From assembly GCF_000611675.1 (NCBI RefSeq), contig NZ_JATV01000019.1:1-61136 (forward strand): 61,136 bases of DNA. Direction: 5' to 3'. The position numbers and the translations under genes are program-made. Below are positions 35,417 to 43,014 of this stretch, piece by piece (the stretch's first letter is position 1; every line of letters begins with the position of its first letter). Below the pieces are notes generated by a model. It was given only the letters and a program-made list of their open reading frames with translations. It ran no database searches and was not told where the DNA came from. This stretch comes from Flavobacterium succinicans LMG 10402. Lineage in GTDB: Bacteria; Bacteroidota; Bacteroidia; Flavobacteriales; Flavobacteriaceae.

Positions 35417-37351
35417 TTATCTTAAAATTTTGAATAAATGAAAAGGCAAAGCGGCACTTAGCTCTATAAAATTCCATTCGCTTTCCCAGTAATAAATAGC
35501 ATCCGTAATCAAATCATGCACTCGAATGGGTTGATTTCCCATCGAAGCATATGGCAATCTCACCATGGCTTGAACGGTATGCTCGGCATTTAAACTAGCT
35601 ACCATCAGCGTTTCATTTTGCTTGCTATCGTTGAACTTGTAGTATGCCAATACTTGGTCATTATTAGTATCGCAAAACACAATATTATTGGTTTGCTGTA
35701 AAGAATCTTGTTCTTTTCGAATGGCGTTGATTTGCTTGATTTTGTCAATCAAATTATTTTGTATGGACCAATCCCAATGCAAGTACTCATACTTTTCAGA
35801 ATTTAGATACTCTTCTTTTCCTGGAGCCATCGGTTCGCTAATTCTGTATTCAAACACCGGTCCGTAAATCCCAACATTAGAACTTAAGGTCGCGGCCAAA
35901 AAATATTTTTGCAAATGAATGGATTCGTTCCCTCTTTGTAACGCAAACGGATTAATATCAGGTGTATTGGGCCAAAAATTGGGACGATAATACTCTTTTT
36001 GGGTAGACTGAGTCAACTCGGTCACATACTCCATCAATTCGTGTTTGGTATTTCTCCAAGTAAAATACGTATACGATTGGCTAAAACCTTGTTTGGCCAA
36101 TTCATTCATGATTTTCGGGCGTGTAAAAGCCTCGGCCAAGAACAAAACATCTGGATGTTTTTTCTTGATTTCACCAATCAGCCAACCCCAAAAATAGAAT
36201 GGTTTGGTATGTGGGTTATCGACACGATAGACTTTGATATTGCATTCTTCAATCCAAAACAAAGCTACATCTAATAGTTCCTTCCAAAGGTTTTTCCAAT
36301 CTTTGCTTTCAAAATAAATTGGCTGAATGTCTTGGTATTTTTTGGGTGGATTTTCGGCATATTGTACGGTTCCATCGGGTCTCCACTTGAACCATTGCGG
36401 AAAATCTTTTACGTATGGATGATCGGGAGCTGCTTGCAAAGCATAATCCATTGCCACCTCAATGCCTAAATCTTGGGCTTTTTTTACCAAAGATTTAAAA
36501 TCTTCAATAGAACCTAATTCAGGATGCGTTGATTTGTGTCCACCATACTGAGAACCAATTCCCCATGGAGAACCAACATCACCTTCCTGAGCATTAGTAG
36601 CGTTATTTTTTCCTTTACGATTAATTTCCCCAATAGGATGAATCGGTGGAAAATATAAGGTATCAAAACCCATGGCTGCTACTCTGGGTAACAATCGTTC
36701 GCAGTCCTTAAAAGTACCATGCTTTACGTGTTCTGCAGCAGAGGATCTTGGGAAGAATTCGTACCAAGTACTGTACAATGCTTTTTTTCGATCCACATAA
36801 ACCTTTAGCTCTGAAGATTTATTTTCTATGTAACGAACGGGATATTTTTTGAAAATATTTTTTAACTCAATGGATACTGCCATTTTTATGGCTGTTTCAT
36901 AATCTGCTTCGTTTTTAAAGCACTGTAAAGCGTTTTGAAGGAATTCCTTCTCCGAAGGTTCTACCTTCTTTAGAATAGCTTCAATATATTCAGCACCTTC
37001 CAGCAATTCAGATTTTACGTGTTGATGGTCTTGAATTTTACGCTCCGTTCCATGTTGCCAATTCAACGCATAATCTACCCAACCTTCAATACAATAACTG
37101 TAAAATCCTTGTTTTTCGACCGTAAAACTGCCATTCCATTCGTCATTATGGGTAGGCCACATTCTAACTTCTTGCCATTTTTTATCGGCCTCATGCTTAT
37201 ACTTTACACAACATTCAATTACATCATGACCATCTGAAAATACATCTGCGCTAATGGCAACTTTTTGACCAATGATTCTTTTAATATAATGAGCACCACC
37301 ATCTAATTGGGGCAACACATTTTCAATAACAATTCTTGTTTGATTTTGCAT
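35417..37351 (-). CDS. glgE: Alpha-1,4-glucan:maltose-1-phosphate maltosyltransferase
   Basis: GlgE elongates alpha-1,4-glucan using alpha-maltose 1-phosphate. The 644-residue GH13_3 protein has the N-terminal DUF3416 domain (VIENVLPQLDGGAHYIKRIIGQ), then DTLYFPPIHPIGEINRKGKNN and GSPWGIGSQYGGHKSTHPELG, which are specific to GlgE. The nucleophile Asp is in KVYRVDNPHTKPFYFWGWLI and the acid Glu in FLAEAFTRPKIM. It lies between glgC and glgB. Neither treS/pep2 nor glgM, known sources of maltose 1-phosphate, is in the window. Confidence 0.93.
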   Translation of the reverse strand: MQNQTRIVIENVLPQLDGGAHYIKRIIGQKVAISADVFSDGHDVIECCVKYKHEADKKWQEVRMWPTHNDEWNGSFTVEKQGFYSYCIEGWVDYALNWQHGTERKIQDHQHVKSELLEGAEYIEAILKKVEPSEKEFLQNALQCFKNEADYETAIKMAVSIELKNIFKKYPVRYIENKSSELKVYVDRKKALYSTWYEFFPRSSAAEHVKHGTFKDCERLLPRVAAMGFDTLYFPPIHPIGEINRKGKNNATNAQEGDVGSPWGIGSQYGGHKSTHPELGSIEDFKSLVKKAQDLGIEVAMDYALQAAPDHPYVKDFPQWFKWRPDGTVQYAENPPKKYQDIQPIYFESKDWKNLWKELLDVALFWIEECNIKVYRVDNPHTKPFYFWGWLIGEIKKKHPDVLFLAEAFTRPKIMNELAKQGFSQSYTYFTWRNTKHELMEYVTELTQSTQKEYYRPNFWPNTPDINPFALQRGNESIHLQKYFLAATLSSNVGIYGPVFEYRISEPMAPGKEEYLNSEKYEYLHWDWSIQNNLIDKIKQINAIRKEQDSLQQTNNIVFCDTNNDQVLAYYKFNDSKQNETLMVASLNAEHTVQAMVRLPYASMGNQPIRVHDLITDAIYYWESEWNFIELSAALPFHLFKILR

Positions 37352-37393
37352 CTTACTTTACACTTTTTCGCTTATTTTATTATAGAAAGCCTC

Positions 37394-38674
37394 TTATTCT
37401 AATCTGAAATTATCTGGAATAACTTTCCCTTTTTTAATGACAACAATTCCTTCTTTAATACAATACAATTCCTCATTACGATTTTCAAGATGCGCTCCTC
37501 CTTTGATAAAAACATTATTACCTACTCTACAATTTTTTTCTACAATTGCCTGATAGATATAACAATTTTCACCAACTCCAACAATGGGCTTCCCTTTTGC
37601 TAAATCCTTTTCGATATCGGTTACGCTTTGATAAAAATCGCTCCCCATCACATAGCAATTTTCAATAACGGTTCCTGCTCCAATTCTAGACCGATTTCCA
37701 ATAACTGATTTTTTTATTTCTTTGGCATTAATTATACAACCTTCAGACACAATAGCATTGTCTAATTGTGTGGTTTTAAATTTTGAAGGAGGTAATAATC
37801 GGGGTCTAGTATAAATTTTATTATCACTGTCAAACAAATTGAATTCAGGTAAGTCAGCGGTAAGTCCGATATTAGCCTCAAAGAAGGATTCTATATTTCC
37901 AATGTCTGTCCAATACCCCTCAAATTGATAACTGTGAATTTTATGAACGCCTAAGGCTTGAGGCATAATTTCTTTACCAAAATCTTTAGTTTCTTTATTT
38001 TTCATTAATTCCTCTAACAAAGCTCTATTAAAAATATAGATCCCCATAGAGGCTAAATAATGCTTGCCTTTTGCTTTCATTTCGTCACTTACCTCAGAGG
38101 TCCACTCCGGCAACAATTCGGGAGCTGGTTTTTCAATAAAGGATTCTATATCACCTTGCGCATTTGTCTTTAGTATACCAAACTCGGGGGCATCTTTTGC
38201 ATTTACTGGTAATGTTGCGATAGAAATTGCTGCATCAGATGCTATATGTGCTTCGAGCATGGCGTTAAAATCCATTTGATACAATTGATCTCCGGAGAGA
38301 ATCAAAACATAATCAAAATCATGATTAGAGAAGTGAGGCATACATTGTCTTACAGCGTCCGCAGTACCTTGAAACCATGTAGGATTGTCAATGGTTTGTT
38401 CTGCTGCCAAAATATCTACGAAAGCATGACTAAAAATACTAAAATTATAGGTGTTTTTAATATGAGCATTTAAGGATTTCGAATTGAATTGTGTTAATAC
38501 AAAAATTCTAAAAATATCTGAATTCATACAATTCGATATTGGAATATCTACTAATCGATAATTCCCTCCTACCGGAACCGCTGGTTTGGACCTAAACTCA
38601 GTTAAAGGATACAATCTTGATCCTTGTCCACCTCCTAATATAATCGCAATTATATTTTTTTTATCATGTCTCAT
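37394..38674 (-). CDS. glgC: Glucose-1-phosphate adenylyltransferase
   Basis: GlgC makes ADP-glucose from glucose 1-phosphate and ATP. The 426-residue protein has the nucleotidyltransferase start ILGGGQGSRLYPLTEFRSKPAVPVGGNYRLVDIPISN, LILSGDQLYQMD, and a C-terminal left-handed beta-helix (SRIGAGTVIENCYVMGSDFY, then NCRVGNNVFIKGG). It is the first gene of the unit. ADP-glucose could feed a GlgA or a GlgM-type enzyme elsewhere to supply GlgE. No exact TAnnTTTG box was found upstream. Confidence 0.94.
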   Translation of the reverse strand: MRHDKKNIIAIILGGGQGSRLYPLTEFRSKPAVPVGGNYRLVDIPISNCMNSDIFRIFVLTQFNSKSLNAHIKNTYNFSIFSHAFVDILAAEQTIDNPTWFQGTADAVRQCMPHFSNHDFDYVLILSGDQLYQMDFNAMLEAHIASDAAISIATLPVNAKDAPEFGILKTNAQGDIESFIEKPAPELLPEWTSEVSDEMKAKGKHYLASMGIYIFNRALLEELMKNKETKDFGKEIMPQALGVHKIHSYQFEGYWTDIGNIESFFEANIGLTADLPEFNLFDSDNKIYTRPRLLPPSKFKTTQLDNAIVSEGCIINAKEIKKSVIGNRSRIGAGTVIENCYVMGSDFYQSVTDIEKDLAKGKPIVGVGENCYIYQAIVEKNCRVGNNVFIKGGAHLENRNEELYCIKEGIVVIKKGKVIPDNFRLE

Positions 38675-38837
38675 ATTTAATTAATTAAAGCATTAAACTT
38701 GTACATATATTAACTATACTATTAAAAATCAGACTATTAAATACTAAAATCACATTTTATTGCTTTGAAAAAACCTTTTATTAAACAATTGGAATTTATA
38801 GTACTTTTATGCTTCTTAAATTTAGTAAAAAAGAAGC

Positions 38838-38845
38838 TAAATTTG
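38838..38845 (+). promoter_or_regulatory. -7 box TAAATTTG for the alpha/beta hydrolase gene
   Basis: Exact TAnnTTTG match 23 bases before the ATG at 38869. Confidence 0.5.
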
Positions 38846-38868
38846 ACTTTTTATAAAAAAATAACAAT

Positions 38869-39744
38869 ATGCCAAAAAACAACACTCAATCTTCAAAAAA
38901 TTTAGAGATACCAAAATTTATTATCCTAATAGCTAAGCTATTCGCTTTTTTATCCACTAAACTTGTAACTCGATTTGCGGCCAAACTTTTTGTGACACCC
39001 ATAAAACATAAAACACCAAAAAGAGAGCATGCTATGGATACCAACAGTAAAAAAGTAAGAATCACTGTTCCGGCTATTCAAAAAGAAATAATGACCTACC
39101 ACTACGGAAACGGTGACAAAAAAATACTATTGGTACATGGTTGGTCAGGACGAGGAACGCAATTATTCAAAATCGCGGACGAATTGATTCAAAACGGATA
39201 TGCAACTGTAAGTTTTGATGCGCCTGCCCATGGAAAATCTGCTGGTAGCACTACCATTATGACCGACTTTATAGCATCAATCCATGAAATTGAGCGTCAG
39301 TTTGGTCCCTTTGAAGGTATTGTGGGGCATTCACTTGGGGGCATGTCAACCTTAAACGCCATAAAAGAAGGGTTGAAGGTAAACAATGCTACAATTATTG
39401 GTAGTGGTGATGTTGTGCAGGACATCCTCAATGATTTTATTTTCAAATTACAATTGAATAAAAAAATTGCCATTCATTTAAAAGATTTTTTCGAAGCTAA
39501 ATATGGTGGACGCATGGATGATTATTCTGCTTACAAAGCGGTCCAAACTATTCCTATTCCGATCTTGGTCATTCATGACAATGATGATTTGGAAGTTCCA
39601 GTTACCACTGGCATACATATTCATGAACATTGTAAAAACAGTACTTTACTTTTGACAAACCAACTGGGACATCGAAAAATATTGGGCGACAAAACTGTCA
39701 TAAAAACTACTGTTGAATTTATTCTTGCTAATTCAACTGACTAA
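38869..39744 (+). CDS. Alpha/beta-hydrolase
   Basis: A 291-residue protein. The N-terminal 45 residues are basic and partly hydrophobic (FIILIAKLFAFLSTKLV), perhaps a membrane anchor. The hydrolase domain shows the oxyanion-hole strand ILLVHGWSGRG near residue 84, the nucleophile elbow GIVGHSLGGMS (Ser near 154), an Asp in ILVIHDNDDLEVP and the catalytic His in NQLGHRKILGD. Substrate unknown. It stands alone with its own promoter and terminator. Confidence 0.82.
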   Translation: MPKNNTQSSKNLEIPKFIILIAKLFAFLSTKLVTRFAAKLFVTPIKHKTPKREHAMDTNSKKVRITVPAIQKEIMTYHYGNGDKKILLVHGWSGRGTQLFKIADELIQNGYATVSFDAPAHGKSAGSTTIMTDFIASIHEIERQFGPFEGIVGHSLGGMSTLNAIKEGLKVNNATIIGSGDVVQDILNDFIFKLQLNKKIAIHLKDFFEAKYGGRMDDYSAYKAVQTIPIPILVIHDNDDLEVPVTTGIHIHEHCKNSTLLLTNQLGHRKILGDKTVIKTTVEFILANSTD

Positions 39745-39757
39745 TAATTGTATTAAA

Positions 39758-39790
39758 CCAAAAACGCAACTTTAACAGTCGCGTTTTTGG
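39758..39790. terminator. Bidirectional terminator before the PUL regulator's end
   Basis: Perfect 10-bp stem CCAAAAACGC (39758-39767) and GCGTTTTTGG (39781-39790) around a 13-base loop, between two convergent genes. Confidence 0.8.
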
Positions 39791-39796
39791 CAATTC

Positions 39797-42667
39797 TTAA
39801 ATTTTCATTAAAAAACCGATCAAATTCTCCTTTTTATTTAAATCTAATTTTTTTCGCAACCTATATCGGGCCAACTCTACACCACCTCCCGAAATATTCA
39901 TAATCTCTGCAATTTCTTTCGTGGACATGTTCATCAATAGATAGGTGGCTAAATCTAATTCTCTGGGAGTTATGGTCGGACAGTGCTCTTTTAATCTTTT
40001 CAAAAAATCATAATGGACGTTCTTGATGTGTTTTTCCAAATCGGTCCAACTTTTATCTGAATTTACCTCTTTTACGATGCTCTTTTGTAGTTTGGTAAAT
40101 TGCGTTTTCACACTGTCTTCTAAGCGGTCATGATTGATTTCTTTTAGCTTATGAATGATACCATTGAGAATTTTATTTTTCTTAACTACCTGTAAAGAGT
40201 TATTTACCAGTTCTTTATCTTTCGCTAAGATTTTGATTTTCAACTTATCATTTTTCAATTTTTCTATCTCTTTTTCTAGCGCATATTGCTCTAAACGAAT
40301 TTTGGATTCTTTCTCTAAATACAATCTTCTTTGTTCAATCGTTTCATAATATTTATTTTTTCGAATTTTAGCTTTTACTCTATCTTGAACAAAGAGAATA
40401 ATGGCCACAGCTATAATCGCATAGAATAAATAAGCGAAAAAATTACGGTACCAAGGTGGAAGGACTGTAAATTTTACGGTTTCTTCTTTTGATTGAATTC
40501 CATAACTGTTTCGAACTTTGACTTTCATACTATAGGTTCCTTCGCTCAAATTAGTATATTCTTTAGTAAAAACTCGTGACCAAGAACTCCATTGTTCGTC
40601 AAAGCCTTCGAGCTGATAAGAAAACTCTACGTTATCTAAATTCTCATAAGTGGGAGATGAAAAAGAAAACTGAACATGATTGGAGGAATAAGGAAGTGTA
40701 TATTTTTTAGCTTTTTCAGTTCCATTACCAAATAGTAATCTATCTTTTGGAAAAGTAAAATTTCGGATAAATGCTTTTGGTGTGGTTACAAAATTATTAG
40801 CTTTTAATGGATTATAATGTGCCAATCCATCGGTTAGTCCAATAAAAATATTCTCTTTGTCAATAGCATTTATGGCAATGAAATTATGAACTAATTCTCC
40901 AGTTAGATTAGAGAATGGAGCAACATTATTAACGTAAGATCTGTTTTGTTTTTGTAACATACCTAATCCTTGTCCATAGGTATACCAAATATTACCAAGC
41001 TGATCTTCGTAAACCAAAGCAACTGCAGGTATCTTTTTAAAAAGTAAGCTTACCGTTTTGTCTTCAAAAAAAGTTTCTTGTTCGTTAGAGTATCTAAAAA
41101 AATGATTTTGGGTTTGAAAGTAGATTTTATCCTTCAAGCGTTGAATACTAGTTATACCTTTATATTGTTTTGAAATGGATCGATGGGTCTTAATTGCCGT
41201 AAATCTTTTTAAATCGGCACTCAACATCATTTGATGAAGCAATCCATCTTTTATTATCCAAATCATTTCTTCATCAATTTCAAAATGACTTGAAGCATTG
41301 TCAAATCCTGCAATTTGATGGCTAAATTTCCAATGAGCTCCTTTCTTTTCAAATAAGGCAAATCCACTATAATTAGAACCAATCATTACGTTTTCATTTC
41401 CAGGAATTTTTTTAAAGCCAAAATACCCTTTGTTGTCTAATACTTCACTCACTCGACCACCTTGAATAACCAGAGCTCCATTATTATTGCCACATAATAA
41501 TTGATTATCAACCACTTGAATATTCCAAGACTGTCCTGTAGTTCCTTCAACTAATTTGAACACATCTTCCTTAAAATTCTTAGTCCAACTGTGAAAAAAA
41601 ACACCTCTATTTGTGGCTACATAAAGATTTTGATCATGTACTACAGAGGCATATACTGTACTAATATCATAACTAAAACCAAAATAGGTAAACGGAGAAT
41701 TCTCATTGACAAAAGCAATACCATTATCTAATCCTAACCAAATATTATTTTTATTGTCCACAAAGGAGGTTAAAACAGTGTTATTTTGCAAACCTTTTCT
41801 ATGGTTGATAAGTTGAATAATTTTTCCGTTGGTATCACAAACCACAATTCCGTTCAAAACGGTGTTGATTACAATAAAATTATGTTGTATTGCGATTCCT
41901 CCTAAAGAATTATTTTTTTTCACAAAAGCATTCGTTTCTGTATTCCAAGATTGTAAGGATCCATTGGTATAGGTAAAAAGCCCTTTATTTAAGGTAGCAA
42001 TTAATAATTTTTGATTGGGTAATGGAATGATACTCCAAATTTCCGTCGAATTAAGAGCCTTAGTCCCTGGCAATGAATACAGTTTTTTGTTTTTATATTC
42101 TAAAATACCATTGGCAATATCTTGTAAGTATAATTTACCATCAACTAAAAAGGAGAATTGAAATCGCTTAGGGGCTTTTATGATGGTAAGGGTATTGTTT
42201 TTATAATAAAATACTTTTGAAAATGCTTGAAAAGCTACACCATTGTCTACTAAATGAATTTTCCAGACAAAATCTATGGTTTCGACCACTTTTTTGGGTA
42301 ATAAATGAGTTAATGAATGATACATTAATTTACCTTTTGCATTGGGCTGGAAAAAACCAAACTCATTATACCCACCTACAAAAATTTTTCCACTTGCATC
42401 AATCTTAACCGATCGAATCGCCTCAGAATTCTTCATCCTGAATCTTCTCCAAGTCGTACCGTCAAATTGAAACAAACCATCATTATTGGCAAAGTAAAGA
42501 TTTCCGTTTTTATCTTGATCTATACCCCAATTTTGAGTGCCTCCTTTATAATCAGCTCGGGTATAATTTTTAATATCGGGTAATCCTATGTTTTTTATTT
42601 GCCCTAATAAAGACGAAACGTAAAATAAGAGTAAAATGGCATAAAGGGTAGATTTTAAATGTCTCAT
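39797..42667 (-). CDS. Propeller/Y_Y_Y sensor with LuxR-type HTH: PUL regulator
   Basis: A 956-residue one-protein sensor-regulator. It has a signal peptide (MRHLKSTLYAILLLFYVSSLLG), then periplasmic two-component-regulator propeller repeats to about residue 600 (N-G-L-F-Q-F-D-G, N-K-N-N-I-W-L-G-L-D-N-G-I). A Y_Y_Y domain (VEFSYQLEGFDEQWSSWS) lies near 665-735 and a single membrane span near 738-760. A long coiled coil follows, and a C-terminal LuxR/GerE-like HTH (TPRELDLATYLLMNMSTKEI, about 897-940). There is no histidine kinase or receiver, so it is not a classical hybrid two-component system but resembles SusR-like membrane regulators. It faces away from susC and probably activates the PUL in response to glucan fragments. 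Confidence 0.88.
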   Translation of the reverse strand: MRHLKSTLYAILLLFYVSSLLGQIKNIGLPDIKNYTRADYKGGTQNWGIDQDKNGNLYFANNDGLFQFDGTTWRRFRMKNSEAIRSVKIDASGKIFVGGYNEFGFFQPNAKGKLMYHSLTHLLPKKVVETIDFVWKIHLVDNGVAFQAFSKVFYYKNNTLTIIKAPKRFQFSFLVDGKLYLQDIANGILEYKNKKLYSLPGTKALNSTEIWSIIPLPNQKLLIATLNKGLFTYTNGSLQSWNTETNAFVKKNNSLGGIAIQHNFIVINTVLNGIVVCDTNGKIIQLINHRKGLQNNTVLTSFVDNKNNIWLGLDNGIAFVNENSPFTYFGFSYDISTVYASVVHDQNLYVATNRGVFFHSWTKNFKEDVFKLVEGTTGQSWNIQVVDNQLLCGNNNGALVIQGGRVSEVLDNKGYFGFKKIPGNENVMIGSNYSGFALFEKKGAHWKFSHQIAGFDNASSHFEIDEEMIWIIKDGLLHQMMLSADLKRFTAIKTHRSISKQYKGITSIQRLKDKIYFQTQNHFFRYSNEQETFFEDKTVSLLFKKIPAVALVYEDQLGNIWYTYGQGLGMLQKQNRSYVNNVAPFSNLTGELVHNFIAINAIDKENIFIGLTDGLAHYNPLKANNFVTTPKAFIRNFTFPKDRLLFGNGTEKAKKYTLPYSSNHVQFSFSSPTYENLDNVEFSYQLEGFDEQWSSWSRVFTKEYTNLSEGTYSMKVKVRNSYGIQSKEETVKFTVLPPWYRNFFAYLFYAIIAVAIILFVQDRVKAKIRKNKYYETIEQRRLYLEKESKIRLEQYALEKEIEKLKNDKLKIKILAKDKELVNNSLQVVKKNKILNGIIHKLKEINHDRLEDSVKTQFTKLQKSIVKEVNSDKSWTDLEKHIKNVHYDFLKRLKEHCPTITPRELDLATYLLMNMSTKEIAEIMNISGGGVELARYRLRKKLDLNKKENLIGFLMKI

Positions 42668-43014
42668 AAAAGTAAGCGTAGGTAAAAATTGTTTATAAAA
42701 ACGAAAACGTTTTCATTTTCTTAAAAAAAATACTCAAACTGGGTTATACATTATTTATATTTTGTTAAAATTACAAAAATGTAGCTTTTAAGACAAATGT
42801 AGTGTTTATTTTAGTTTTTATAATTTTTAAAAATATCAATAAAACATATTTAAAATACATATAATCAATATTTTAAAATAAAATTGATGTGTTTTTATAA
42901 AGTTTATTTCTTTGAATTGATGTGTTTTTGTAAGGAATTTTTATTGAGAATATCAAAAAAATAACCTTAGTATTGCTGAAAATTAAATAAATAATTAACC
43001 TAAATTTTAGAAAA
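42668..43014. promoter_or_regulatory. Divergent control region between regulator and susC
   Basis: A 347-base A/T-rich region. It holds two exact copies of AATTGATGTGTTTTT at 42882-42896 and 42915-42929, spaced 33 bases start to start, about three helical turns. This is the best candidate operator for the adjacent regulator. The second copy ends 86 bases before the susC ATG. No exact TAnnTTTG box was found for susC. Confidence 0.5.
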
